DNA of 64,000 bases from Roseiarcus sp963835955 (GCA_963835955.1 CAWIHZ010000005.1:124001-188000), one strand, 5' to 3'. Shown: positions 18,826-29,457, numbered from the stretch's first letter. Translations and numbers: made by a program. Notes: generated by a model from the letters alone, not told the origin.

Positions 18826-19415
18826 ATGTCAAAGATCAATCGTTTCGCAGTTCCCGCTCTCGCTCTCGCCGCGGCCCTGTCTGTCGGGACGGTTGGCGGA
18901 TTGGCCCAGACGAAGACCACCCCCGCGCCCAACCATGGCCCGATGATGGGCGGTGGGGGGCAGGGACCCCAAGGCATGATGGGCTACGGCGGCATGGGCG
19001 CCGGCATGATGGCTTAAGGCGGCATGGGCCCTGGATGATGGGTTCCGGCGGCATGGGCCCCGCGATGTGCGCCGCCATGGCCAGCCACCTGGACGGGCGG
19101 CTCGCCTATATCAAGGCCGAGTTGAAGATCACCGAGGCCCAGGAACCGCTGTGGAAGGCCTATGCGGATGCCGCGCGCGACAATGCGAACGGCATGGTCG
19201 GCCATTGCACGACAATGATGAGCCCTAAGGGCGCGGCGGGCCTCAGCCTGCCCGATCGCCTCGATCTGCACGAGCAGTTCATGGCGGCGCAGCTCGACGC
19301 CTTGCGGGCGATGAACAAAGCCCTCAAGCCGCTCTACGCCGCCTTGAGCGATGACCAGAAGAAGATCGCGGACCAGATGTTCTGGGGGCCGATGGGCATG
19401 ATGGGCATGATGTGA
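18826..19415 (+). pseudogene. Periplasmic Spy/CpxP-like LTxxQ protein, frame-broken
   Basis: The start at 18826 gives a clear signal peptide (MSKINRFAVPALALAAALS...) followed by a Met/Gly-rich repeat (MMGYGGMG). The frame hits TAA at 19015-19017, but another frame continues from about 19020 with the rest of the Met/Gly repeat and a helical domain containing a SDDQKK motif of the LTxxQ type, ending MFWGPMGMMGMM at 19415. The break falls inside a short-unit Gly/Met repeat where slippage or assembly error is easy. The full protein would be a periplasmic metal-stress chaperone-like protein. Function is inferred from family and context. Confidence 0.7.
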
Positions 19416-19544
19416 CGGAGCGACGATGACCGATGGCCGCGTCGTCGGTCATCGCCCCAAATCGCGCGCGTCGCGCCGAGCCGCGCCCTCGCTTGCGGGC
19501 CGGCGCGGCGTCGGCTCTCGGGCTCAACCGTCAAGGAGACGATC

Positions 19545-19667
19545 ATGTACGGATACGCTGGTATGAACGGCGGTTTCGGACTGGTGGGAGGCGGGGTGAT
19601 CTGGCTGCTTGTCCTGATCGTGCTGCTCCTGAGCATCGCGGCGCTCGTCAAATATCTTCGCAGCTGA
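19545..19667 (+). CDS. 40-residue single-helix membrane peptide
   Basis: The ATG at 19545 follows a CAAGGAGAC site at ideal spacing. The product starts MYGYAGMNGGFG, has one hydrophobic helix (about residues 13-35) and ends in basic KYLRS. It sits between two Met/Gly-rich copper-region genes on the same strand. No family is recognised. The strong ribosome site and membrane-helix composition support it being real. Confidence 0.65.
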   Translation: MYGYAGMNGGFGLVGGGVIWLLVLIVLLLSIAALVKYLRS

Positions 19668-19688
19668 GGCGCGCTTGGCAAAACGCCA

Positions 19689-20111
19689 ATGAGGCGCACG
19701 AACGAGGGAGAAGGACGATGGAAACGACGCGATTTTCCCGGAACAACTTTCCGCATTGGGGCTACGGCGTTCGCCTCAGGCGCATTCTTGATGCTTGCGA
19801 CGGCGCTGCCCGTGCGGACCGCCCAGGCGCTACCGATCTATGCGCGGGAGACCGGGCTTCCGTGCGGACAATGCCATGTCGATCCGGGAGGCGGCGGGCC
19901 CCGCACCGCCTTTGGCCGGGCGTTTGCAGCAAACGGCCATCGCCTGCCCGGCGCGGGCCGTCATCGTTATCGGTATCATTCTGCACCCGGCTATGGCCAC
20001 CCCGGCGGCATGATGGGCGGCTACGGCCCCCAACATGAACATGGGCCCGGCATGATGGACGGATACGGGCCTGGGTCGGGAATGATGGGGCCGGGAATGA
20101 TGGGCTGGTAG
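19689..20111 (+). CDS. Exported c-type-cytochrome-like protein with Met/Gly/His tail
   Basis: The reading frame holds a signal-peptide-like segment (ATAFASGAFLMLATALPVRTAQA), then LPCGQCHVDPGGGGPR with one CxxCH haem motif, then a tail rich in Gly, Met, His and Tyr. The best ribosome site (GAGGGAGAAGGACG) sits before an ATG at 19718, which is in a different frame. Either translation starts at the poorly supported ATG at 19689 or a one-base indel separates the 19718 start from the body. The tail resembles copper-binding Met-rich segments of its neighbours. Confidence 0.65.
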   Translation: MRRTNEGEGRWKRRDFPGTTFRIGATAFASGAFLMLATALPVRTAQALPIYARETGLPCGQCHVDPGGGGPRTAFGRAFAANGHRLPGAGRHRYRYHSAPGYGHPGGMMGGYGPQHEHGPGMMDGYGPGSGMMGPGMMGW

Positions 20112-20212
20112 AGCGAGGCCGTGGCGCAGGCCTTCGGCTTCACACCGGCGTAAGCGCGGCCGTTCCATTGATGTGCGCGCGGGGGTATGATGTCGTAGTG
20201 AGGCAGGGAATT

Positions 20213-21020
20213 ATGCATGAGCAGGCTGAGATCCAACGCAAGTTGACGACTATCCTCGCGGCGGACGTGGTGGACTTCTCTAGACTCGCGGGCGCCGACG
20301 AGGAGACGACGCTTGCACGGTTGCGCGCCTTGCGAAGCGACCTCGTCGAGCCGACGATCGCACTCCATCACGGACGGGTCGTCAATCGCGCGGGCGACGG
20401 GACCATCGTGGAGTTTCGCAGCGTGGTCGACGCCGCAAGATGCGCAATCGAGGTTCAAAGCGCGGTGGTCGATCGCAATGCCGGCCTCGCGCCGGACCAG
20501 CGCATCCAATTTCGCCTGGGCATTCATGTTGGGGACGTGGTCGAAGAAGCCGACGGCGACCTGATGGGCGACGGCGTCAACATTGCAGCGCGAACTCGAG
20601 GGCATGTGCGAGCCGGGCGGCATCTGCTTATCGAGCGCCGCGCATGAGCAGGTGCGCGATCGGCTGAAGGAAACATTCGTCGATCTCGGTGAGAAGAGTC
20701 TCAAGAACATCGCGCGGCCCGTCAGAACTTTCGGCCTGTCGGCTTCCGCGATTGCGGCCGCCATGACCGGCGGCTCGGGTCCGACGCCGTCGCCGGCGAC
20801 GGCGGCGCGCGCATGGCGCTGGCGTTGGCCCACCATCGCCGCGGCGATCGCTGCCCTTGCCGCGCTAGGCTATGCCTGGACCATGGGGCTGACGCCCCAT
20901 ACGTCGGGTGCGGGCGCTTCCCCTATCGGTTCGAGCGCACCTAGCACTATGCCGCATATGATGATGCATATGGACGCCCCAGTTGACGCCGGCAAGCTCG
21001 CGACCACCCCGCGACGCTGA
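20213..21020 (+). pseudogene. Class III adenylate/guanylate cyclase, frameshifted
   Basis: The first part (from ATG 20213, AGGCAGGGA site) has ILAADVVDFSRL, GRVVNRAGDG and IGIHVGDV-type motifs of class III nucleotide cyclases, including the metal-binding Asp positions. After GDGVNIAAR at about 20593 one extra A shifts the frame. The following frame continues with LEGMCEPGGICLSSAAHEQV, then a membrane helix (WRWPTIAAAIAALAALGY), and ends at 21020. Such cyclases with a C-terminal helix are common in Rhizobiales. The role here is unknown. Both halves are intact in sequence. Confidence 0.82.
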
Positions 21021-21051
21021 AGGCAAGGAGGCCGCAAAGCCAGGCCTCCTC

Positions 21052-21153
21052 GTGAAATCGACGGTCCTGGTCCTGCCCGTCGCGAGCCTGACGATTGCGT
21101 TCGACCCCGCCAATCCCCGCACCTCGGCGATCCATTGCCATAAGCATCGTTGA
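21052..21153 (+). pseudogene. Possible remnant of a multicopper-oxidase C-terminus
   Basis: A 33-codon open stretch reads KSTVLVLPVASLTIAFDPANP and ends with IHCHKHR. It resembles the last copper-binding strand of CopA-type multicopper oxidases (VxVPP...VAFDADNPG...HCHxxxH). It is too short to function and has no signal or upstream domains, so a decayed fragment is the best reading. The next 160 bases up to mscL show nothing recognisable. Confidence 0.4.
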
Positions 21154-21316
21154 TGACGGCCCTCGTCGCCTACGAGGACGTCACGTCAGCGAGCTCGGTT
21201 AGCCGCTTCAGTCGAAGCTTCGTCACGACTGCCCCGCCAAATTGGGCCAACTCAGTGGCGAGGTCGATGTACTGGTCAGCTCATCGCCGACGCCATGGCC
21301 CGAGGAGGCTCAACCC

Positions 21317-21747
21317 TTACTTAATGGCTGCGCTCGTCTGCTTGGCGAGCTCGTCGCGGATTTGCGTCAACAGAAGGACTTCGGGGCTTGGCGGCGCCGG
21401 GGGGCGGGGGCCTCCGGAGGCTTCCTGTTGAGGATGTTGATCCCCTTGATGGCCATGAACAGCGCCACCGCTACGATCAGAAAATTGATGACGATGGTGA
21501 TGAAGTCGCCATAGGCGAAAACGCCGCCCTGCTTTCGGGCGTCGGCGAGATCATGCGCGGTCACCGCGCTGGAAAGGGGAATGAAGTAGTTGGAGAAGTC
21601 GGCCTTGCCGGCGATGCCGATCATCGGCATGATGATGTCGTTGACCAGAGCGTCGACGATCTTGCCGAAGGCCGCGCCGATGATCACGCCGACGGCGAGA
21701 TCGAGAGCGTTGCCCTTCATGGCGAACTCTTTGAATTCCTGCCACAT
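21317..21747 (-). CDS. mscL: Large-conductance mechanosensitive channel MscL, C-terminal frameshift
   Basis: MscL opens under membrane tension to release solutes. The ATG at 21747 has an AGGGG site and gives the family N-terminus MWQEFKEFAMKGNALDLAVGV. The first and second transmembrane helices are clear. After RKPPEA the frame as written ends early at 21367. A one-base change in the C-runs at about 21399-21410 restores the usual tail (EVLLLTQIRDELAKQ), with stop at 21317. This tail is typical of MscL, so the break is probably a homopolymer error. An alternative TTG start at 21765 is less likely. Confidence 0.92.
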
Positions 21748-21917
21748 GACTTTTCCCCTGGTCAAAGACGCGGTTTGTCGCGGCGCCAGCCGACCCCTTC
21801 GATCGATCTTGCGTGCGGGAAGCTAGCCGAGCGAACGCGCAAAGGAAAGAACCTGCGCCGGGGTCGCCGAGCGCGCGGCGACCCGCCGTCCGCGTCGAGC
21901 TCTCGATTGCGCCGCGC

Positions 21918-22814
21918 CTATTGCGCCTTGGGGTTTTTCTTGGGCTCTTTCTTTTTTTTCTTCTTCTCTCGCTTGGCCGCAGGCGCGGGGCCGAGCGCCT
22001 CGATCCGCGCCTCCAGCAGCGCCGTCCGCGCCTCGGTCAGGCGGGTGGCGCAGTAACCGTGGACGCTCTCCTTGAGATAGTCCCGGCAGGCGTCGTCGCG
22101 CTGGCCGGCGAAGGCGCTCTGATCGCGCAAGAGGTTCGCCGCGTCCGGATTGTTCTCCGCGCGCGATTCGAGCGCGTGCACCGCCTTGCCCATCGCCTTC
22201 TCGGCTTCAGCGCGTTCCTTGACGAGGTCGGGAGCCTCCTTTTCCAGCGAGGCGCCGTCGGGACCCCACAATCCGCTCGGATTGGTCTGACAATCGGCAG
22301 CCTTGAAGACGCAGGCGCTGATTTGCGAGGGGACCAGCGTCGAGCCCTTCAGGATGTCGAAGGCGAACGGGCAGGCCGGAACGTCGGCTTCGAACCGCTC
22401 CAGACCGTCGGGTTTGCCGACCCTCGTCGCCTCGATCGGCTTTTCGCCGACGATGTCCACGACACACGGCTGGGAGGGATCGGAGACGCTCTCTCCGGGA
22501 AGGCGCAATTTGTCGATCCTCACCACGGCCCCCTTGCCGGAAATCTGAAGGAGCCCCGATTTGCCGTTGAGGAGCAGAGGCTGTCCGTCAAGGCCGGCGA
22601 CGCCGGGCGCCGCTGCGGAGGCGGTCTTTGCGCCCCGGACCTTGGCCGCCTCGCCTTTTGAGCGCTCGCCGCCGCCCCTTTTGGGCTTGGACGTCGCCTT
22701 CGTCGCGCCTCCTGCCGCGGTCGGCGCGGCGCCGGGCAGGACCAGTTGAGAATGGGCCGGGCTCAGGCCCAGAACGAGGCCGCAAAATAGGAGGAGGAGA
22801 AAGCGCCGACTCAT
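21918..22814 (-). CDS. Exported hypothetical protein with LprI-like C-terminal region
   Basis: A 298-residue protein with a signal peptide (SRRFLLLLFCGLVLGLSPAHS), a low-complexity Lys/Ala linker, a central domain with four cysteines, and a C-terminal helical segment (DQSAFAGQRDDACRDYLKESVHGYCATRL) like the LprI/DUF1311 lysozyme-inhibitor motif. It ends in a lysine run. I do not recognise the central domain. It is convergent with nothing essential and has its own promoter region shared divergently with dnaK. Confidence 0.6.
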   Translation of the reverse strand: MSRRFLLLLFCGLVLGLSPAHSQLVLPGAAPTAAGGATKATSKPKRGGGERSKGEAAKVRGAKTASAAAPGVAGLDGQPLLLNGKSGLLQISGKGAVVRIDKLRLPGESVSDPSQPCVVDIVGEKPIEATRVGKPDGLERFEADVPACPFAFDILKGSTLVPSQISACVFKAADCQTNPSGLWGPDGASLEKEAPDLVKERAEAEKAMGKAVHALESRAENNPDAANLLRDQSAFAGQRDDACRDYLKESVHGYCATRLTEARTALLEARIEALGPAPAAKREKKKKKKEPKKNPKAQ

Positions 22815-22907
22815 CGTCGGAAGTCTAAAAGCGTCGACAGCAAAGGGGAAGGCGTTTGTTTAGTCCTCTCAGTCTTAACGCGCTCGAATAATCCGTCGTT
22901 TCCGCGC

Positions 22908-22937
22908 CTTGCGCCTCGAAAGCGCCCAACCTATATA
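22908..22937 (+). promoter_or_regulatory. Sigma32 (RpoH)-like heat-shock promoter of dnaK
   Basis: CTTG at 22908-22911 and CCTATATA at 22930-22937 are separated by 18 nt. This fits the alphaproteobacterial RpoH pattern (CTTG, spacer, CYTATNT). It lies about 170 nt upstream of the dnaK ATG. Confidence 0.7.
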
Positions 22938-23106
22938 CGGCCAGACTGGCGGATGAGGGCGTGAATCGCCGCGAATCCGCGGGTTTTTGGCGTTGAGCAT
23001 TGGGGATCGGAAGAGGCGCGCGGCCGGCCGTGACGGCCAGCGGAAATCTTCTCTAGGTCCGGCCGCTTCGGGGCCGGGCGATCCCGCGAAGGAGCAGGGG
23101 AATATA

Positions 23107-25020
<1,914 letters not shown>

Positions 25021-25030
25021 GGCGAACATG

Positions 25031-25057
25031 CGCCGGCCGCGCTCGACGCGGCCGGCG
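25031..25057 (+). terminator. GC hairpin between dnaK and dnaJ
   Basis: Arms CGCCGGCCGCG and CGCGGCCGGCG pair perfectly around a 5-nt loop, 10 nt after the dnaK stop. Only TTGGGTT follows, so it may act as an RNA-processing or partial termination signal that lowers dnaJ relative to dnaK. Confidence 0.55.
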
Positions 25058-25164
25058 TTGGGTTCAGGGGGCGCCGGAATCGAAGGCGGCGACTGGGGCG
25101 GCGTCCGGCCGGCGAGGGAAATGCGGGTCGAAGAGATGACTTTTCGCCAACGAGCGCGCTGACG

Positions 25165-26283
25165 ATGGCCAAGCGCGATTTTTACGAGACTCTGGGCGTA
25201 TCCAAGACCGCGAACGACGCGGAGCTGAAGTCGGCGTTCCGCAAGGCGGCGATGCAGTGTCATCCCGACCGCCATCCGGGCGACAAGCAGGCCGAGGCCC
25301 GTTTCAAGGAGTTGAACGAGGCCTACCAGCATCTCTCTGACGCCCAGAAACGCGCCGCCTATGATCGCTATGGCCACGCCGCGTTCGAACACGCCGGGAT
25401 GAACGACGGTTTCGGCGCCTCGATGTCCGACATCTTCGACGACCTGTTCGGAGATATGATGGGCGGACGGCGCGGCGCTCGACAATCATCGGGCCGGGAG
25501 CGCGGCGCGGACCTACGCTACAATCTCGAAATTGCGCTCGAAGAAGCGTATCGCGGCAAGACGGCGACGTTCAAGATTCCGACCGCTGTCGCCTGCGAGG
25601 CGTGCACGGGGTCGGGCGCGCGCGCCGGCTCCAGACCGATGGCCTGCAAGACCTGTGGAGGCCACGGGCGCGTGCGCTCCCAGCAGGGTTTCTTCGCCAT
25701 CGAGCGTACCTGCCCGTCCTGTCATGGGCGAGGGCAGACGATCGACAATCCTTGTGACAAATGCGCCGGTTCCGGCCGCGTGACGCGCGAGCGAACGCTG
25801 TCCGTCAACGTTCCTTCCGGGGTCGAGGACGGCACCCGCATTCGCTTGAGCGGCGAGGGAGAGGCGGGAATGCGCGGCGGGCCGTCGGGCGATCTCTACA
25901 TCTTTCTCTCGGTCAAACCGCACCCCTTCTTTCAGCGCGACGGCGCCGATCTCTATTGTCGGGTGCCAATTTCCATGGTCCAAGCCGCGCTCGGCGGCGA
26001 ATTCGTGGTCAGGACGCTCGATGGAACCGAGTCGAAGGTCGACATCCCCGAGGGCGCGCAATCCGGACGGCAACTCAGGCTGCGCGGCAAGGGCATGCCG
26101 ATCCTGCGCTCGCGCGACTATGGCGACCTGTTCGTGCAGCTCAATGTCGAGACGCCGCAGAACCTCACCCGCCGCCAGCGCGAACTGTTGACGGAGTTCG
26201 CCTCCGAATCCTCGCACAAGACGCATCCGGAAAGCGCGGGGTTTTTCGCCAAGATGAAGGAGTTCTTTGAGGGGCTGAGCTGA
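25165..26283 (+). CDS. dnaJ: Chaperone DnaJ (Hsp40)
   Basis: Co-chaperone that stimulates the DnaK ATPase. 372 residues: J-domain with the HPD motif (CHPDRHPGD) at about residue 34, a Gly/Phe region, four zinc-binding CxxCxGxG-type repeats (CEACTGSG, CKTCGGHG, CPSCHGRG, CDKCAGSG) at about 145-205, and the C-terminal substrate-binding domain. It sits downstream of dnaK on the same strand. Confidence 0.98.
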   Translation: MAKRDFYETLGVSKTANDAELKSAFRKAAMQCHPDRHPGDKQAEARFKELNEAYQHLSDAQKRAAYDRYGHAAFEHAGMNDGFGASMSDIFDDLFGDMMGGRRGARQSSGRERGADLRYNLEIALEEAYRGKTATFKIPTAVACEACTGSGARAGSRPMACKTCGGHGRVRSQQGFFAIERTCPSCHGRGQTIDNPCDKCAGSGRVTRERTLSVNVPSGVEDGTRIRLSGEGEAGMRGGPSGDLYIFLSVKPHPFFQRDGADLYCRVPISMVQAALGGEFVVRTLDGTESKVDIPEGAQSGRQLRLRGKGMPILRSRDYGDLFVQLNVETPQNLTRRQRELLTEFASESSHKTHPESAGFFAKMKEFFEGLS

Positions 26284-26380
26284 CCGGCCTTGCGCCATGC
26301 CAAGGACTGGATATGAATGCGCGGGCCTCGTTCCGGGCGGAAAACGGGAAAGCAGGCTCGAATTCAAGATAAGGCCGCCG

Positions 26381-27028
26381 ATGCTGCGCGATGAGGCGAA
26401 TTTCTTCCGCTCCCTCGTGGCCAGGCCTCGCCTCACCGGCGCCGTCGCGCCGTCCGGGCGGGCGCTGGCGCGCGCGATGGCGGCGGCCGTCGGCGATGAT
26501 GCTCACGGATTCGTAATCGAACTGGGCCCGGGCACCGGTCCGGTCACCAGGGCGCTCATCGAACGGGGCATCGCGCGCGAGCGGCTGATCTTGGTCGAAT
26601 ACGACCCGCGCTTCTGCCGCATGCTGGCCCAACGCTTCGGGCCGGTGGTAGTCGTCTGTGGCGACGCCTATGATCTCCAGCGCACGCTGGAAGGCTTCGC
26701 CGGCCAGCCGATCGCGGCTGTCGTCTCCAGCCTTCCCCTTCTCAATCAACCGCCGCATTGCCGCGAGGAGCTCATTGACGACGCCTTCGCGCTGATGGGG
26801 CCGGATGGCCGCTTCGTGCAATTCACCTACGGATTCCTGTCGCCGATACCGCGCGAATTCTGCGCCCGGCGCTATAGCGCGCATAGTTCGGCGCCGATCT
26901 GGCGCAACCTGCCGCCGGCCCGCGTATGGACCTATCGCCTCGAGTCCGACACTGTGGGGAGCAATGCGGCGCGCGGAAGGAGCCGGGGCAAGAGCGCGAA
27001 CGAAGGCCGCACGGGCGAGGATCGATAA
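26381..27028 (+). CDS. pmtA: Phospholipid N-methyltransferase PmtA
   Basis: A 215-residue SAM-dependent methyltransferase that methylates phosphatidylethanolamine towards phosphatidylcholine. The SAM motif is VIELGPGTGPVTRALIERG, followed by an acidic LVEYDPRF ribose-binding strand and an AVVSSLPLLN motif typical of this family. The ATG at 26381 is chosen by homology, since residues upstream look non-coding. It lies directly before pyrF (1 nt gap), so the two may be translated together. Confidence 0.85.
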   Translation: MLRDEANFFRSLVARPRLTGAVAPSGRALARAMAAAVGDDAHGFVIELGPGTGPVTRALIERGIARERLILVEYDPRFCRMLAQRFGPVVVVCGDAYDLQRTLEGFAGQPIAAVVSSLPLLNQPPHCREELIDDAFALMGPDGRFVQFTYGFLSPIPREFCARRYSAHSSAPIWRNLPPARVWTYRLESDTVGSNAARGRSRGKSANEGRTGEDR

Positions 27029-27029
27029 G

Positions 27030-27731
27030 ATGGTGGGCCCGGCGCCGCGCGACCGGCTGATCGTCGCGCTCGACGCGCCCGATGTCGGCGAGGCGGAGCG
27101 TCTGATCGAGCGCATCGGCGACGCCGCGAGCTTCTATAAGGTCGGCCTGGAGCTCGCGTATGGCGGCGGCCTGGGGCTCGTAGGCAGGCTCGTCTCGGCC
27201 GGCAAGCAGGTCTTTCTCGACCTCAAACTGTACGACATTCCCAACACCGTCGAGCGGGCCACGGCGCAGGCGGCGAGACTGGGCGCGAGGTTTCTGACCG
27301 TTCACGCCTATCCGCAGACCATGCGCGCGGCGGTCGCGGGCGCGAAGGGCTCGAAAATGCAAGTGCTCGCCGTCACCGTATTGACGTCATGTGACGACGC
27401 CGATCTACGCGACGCCGGCTATCGATTTGGCGTCGCCGAACTGGTCCGCCGGCGCGCTGAACAGGCGCTTTCGCTCGGCGTCGACGGGCTGGTCGCGAGC
27501 GCCGCCGAGGCGGCGACGCTGCGTAAAACCGTGGGAGCGCAGATGCTGATCGTCACGCCCGGCATCCGGCCCGCCGGCGCCGCCGCTGGCGATCAGAAGC
27601 GCGTGGCAACGCCGGCTGAGGCCATTCGCGCAGGAGCCGACTACCTTGTCGTCGGCCGCCCGGTAACGCAGGCGCCGGATCCCCGCGCGGCCGCCAGGGC
27701 GATCGTCGCCGAGGTCGCCGCGGCGCACTGA
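27030..27731 (+). CDS. pyrF: Orotidine 5'-phosphate decarboxylase PyrF
   Basis: Final step of UMP synthesis, decarboxylating OMP. 233 residues. The catalytic motif is FLDLKLYDIPNTV (Lys-Asp pair), with an N-terminal LIVALDAPD strand and a C-terminal TPGIRP and GADYLVVGRPVT phosphate-binding region. It starts one base after the pmtA stop, and two DUF1330 genes and dapB follow on the same strand. Confidence 0.97.
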   Translation: MVGPAPRDRLIVALDAPDVGEAERLIERIGDAASFYKVGLELAYGGGLGLVGRLVSAGKQVFLDLKLYDIPNTVERATAQAARLGARFLTVHAYPQTMRAAVAGAKGSKMQVLAVTVLTSCDDADLRDAGYRFGVAELVRRRAEQALSLGVDGLVASAAEAATLRKTVGAQMLIVTPGIRPAGAAAGDQKRVATPAEAIRAGADYLVVGRPVTQAPDPRAAARAIVAEVAAAH

Positions 27732-27786
27732 CTTGATCGGCGGCGCAGTCGCGCTAGGTTCCCTCACCCGTCGTGAAGGAGCCGTC

Positions 27787-28074
27787 ATGCCCAAGGGCTA
27801 CATCATCGCGCGCGTCGACATCACCAATTCGGAGGCGTATGCGCGCTACGCCGCAGCCGCGACCAAGGCGATCGCCGACCATGGCGGTAATGCGCTCGTG
27901 CGCGGGGGCCGGAGCGAGGCGCTGGAGGGCAAGGCCCGAGCGCGCAACGTGATCTTGGAATTTGAGGACTACGACGCGGCCCGCCGTCATTTTTATTCCG
28001 AGCAATATCAGGCGGCGCGCGCTTTGCGCGAAGGCGCAGCGGAAATCGATATGGTTTTGGTCGAAGGAGTCTGA
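27787..28074 (+). CDS. DUF1330 family protein, first copy
   Basis: A 95-residue single-domain protein with the DUF1330 pattern: KGYIIARVDITNSEAYARYAA at the start, RARNVILEFEDYDAARRHFYSEQYQAA in the middle. The fold is a ferredoxin-like dimeric alpha/beta barrel with no known reaction. It sits 3 nt upstream of a paralogue, so the pair arose by tandem duplication and is co-translated. Confidence 0.88.
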   Translation: MPKGYIIARVDITNSEAYARYAAAATKAIADHGGNALVRGGRSEALEGKARARNVILEFEDYDAARRHFYSEQYQAARALREGAAEIDMVLVEGV

Positions 28075-28077
28075 GCG

Positions 28078-28383
28078 ATGGCCAAGGGGTACTGGGTTGT
28101 CCATGTCGATGTGCGGGATCCTGAGGGCTATAAGCTTTACATCAAGGCCAACGCGGCCGCGTTCGCGAAATTCGGAGCGCGCTTCCTGGTGCGCGGCGGA
28201 ACGCAAGTCGTCAAGGCTGGCGCGGCGCGAGCGCGCACGGTCGTCATTGAGTTTCCCGACTACGCGACCGCGCTCGCTTGCCATGATTCCGAGGAATACC
28301 GCCTAGCCGCGAAACTGCGCGACGCCGCGAGCGTCGCCGATCTCGTGATCGTCGAAGGCCATGACGGCCCGCAACCAGGCTGA
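28078..28383 (+). CDS. DUF1330 family protein, second copy
   Basis: A 101-residue paralogue of the preceding gene, with KGYWVVHVDVRDPEGYKLYIKAN at the start and RARTVVIEFPDYATALACHDSEEY in the middle. The two copies differ considerably, so the duplication is not recent or the pair works as a heterodimer. It is followed by dapB after 23 nt. Confidence 0.88.
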   Translation: MAKGYWVVHVDVRDPEGYKLYIKANAAAFAKFGARFLVRGGTQVVKAGAARARTVVIEFPDYATALACHDSEEYRLAAKLRDAASVADLVIVEGHDGPQPG

Positions 28384-28406
28384 GCGCGCCAGTCAGGGGA
28401 GCAATA

Positions 28407-29219
28407 ATGGCCGAGATCAGGCTGATCGTCAGCGGCGCCGCCGGCCGCATGGGCCGTATGGTCGTGCGGGCGATCGACGAGGCGGAGGGCGCGAAGCTGG
28501 TCGGCGCGCTGGAGCGCGAGGATTCGCCCTGGATCGGCCATGATCCGGGCGCGCTCGCCGGTTGCGGCGCGAGCGGCCTCGCTATCGTCGCCGATCCGCT
28601 GCCGCTGTTGCTCGCGGCCGACGCGATCATCGACTTTTCCTCGCCGGCGGCGAGCGTGGAGCTGTCGGCGCTGGCCGCCCAGGCGCGGATCGCCGATGTG
28701 ATCGGCACGACGGGCCTCGGCGAGGCGGATCTCGAAAGGATCGACGCCGCCGCGCGTCACGCGCCGATCGTGCGCTCGGGCAACATGAGCCTCGGCGTCA
28801 ATCTTCTCGCCGCGCTTACGCGCCGCGCCGCGGCGGCGCTCGGGGAGGATTTCGACATCGAAATCGTCGAGGCGCACCATCGAATGAAGGTCGACGCGCC
28901 CTCGGGCACCGCCTTGCTGCTCGGCCAAGCGGCGGCTGCCGGACGCGGGGTTTCGCTAAAGGACCATACCGCCGGCGCCCGCGAGGGCGTCACTGGACCG
29001 AGGCGCAGAGGCGACATCGGCTTCGCCTCGCTGCGCGGCGGCACGGTCGTCGGCGATCACAGCGTCGTCTTCGCCGGCGAAGGCGAACGGATCGTCCTCT
29101 CCCATCTGGCCGAGGATCGCGGCCTTTTCGCTCGCGGCGCGCTCAACGCCGCGCGCTGGGCGCAGGACCGGAAGCCCGGCCTCTATTCGATGGCCGACGT
29201 GCTGGGCGTCGGCGACTGA
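28407..29219 (+). CDS. dapB: 4-hydroxy-tetrahydrodipicolinate reductase DapB
   Basis: NAD(P)H-dependent step of lysine and diaminopimelate synthesis. 270 residues. The N-terminal Rossmann motif is VSGAAGRMGRMV. The catalytic region EAHHRMKVDAPSGTAL holds the His-His and Lys residues, and GFASLRGGTVVGDH is in the C-terminal domain. A GGGGAG site precedes the ATG. A bidirectional terminator lies downstream. Confidence 0.97.
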   Translation: MAEIRLIVSGAAGRMGRMVVRAIDEAEGAKLVGALEREDSPWIGHDPGALAGCGASGLAIVADPLPLLLAADAIIDFSSPAASVELSALAAQARIADVIGTTGLGEADLERIDAAARHAPIVRSGNMSLGVNLLAALTRRAAAALGEDFDIEIVEAHHRMKVDAPSGTALLLGQAAAAGRGVSLKDHTAGAREGVTGPRRRGDIGFASLRGGTVVGDHSVVFAGEGERIVLSHLAEDRGLFARGALNAARWAQDRKPGLYSMADVLGVGD

Positions 29220-29399
29220 ATGAGCGGCGGCCTATTCTCCGCACTTCAAGATCGGAGAAAGGCGTAGGCCTTGATTTCGATGATCCTGAGTTCGGCCGCG
29301 CCAGCGACGCCCGACAGCGCGACGATCAGCGCCGCCGCGATCCGAACTGCACCCCTCTCCGCTCCGGCGCGCCAGGGCGAACTTACAGATAAAGAGAAA

Positions 29400-29427
29400 C
29401 CCCGGTTCGCGTCTGTGCGAGCCGGGG
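29400..29427. terminator. Bidirectional intrinsic terminator
   Basis: CCCCGGTTCGC and GCGAGCCGGGG pair (one G-T) around a 6-nt loop. T-rich tracts lie on both sides (CCTTATTGTTT on plus, TTTCTCTTT on minus). It is placed between convergent dapB and the BI-1-like gene. Confidence 0.8.
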
Positions 29428-29457
29428 CCTTATTGTTTCGAGGTCGTCGTCGAAGCG

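Noticed and set aside
20213..21020. CRISPR-associated cyclic-nucleotide signalling (type III-like)
   Set aside because: The cyclase is 10 kb away, with no CARF or Cas10 features, and it belongs to common Rhizobiales class III cyclases.
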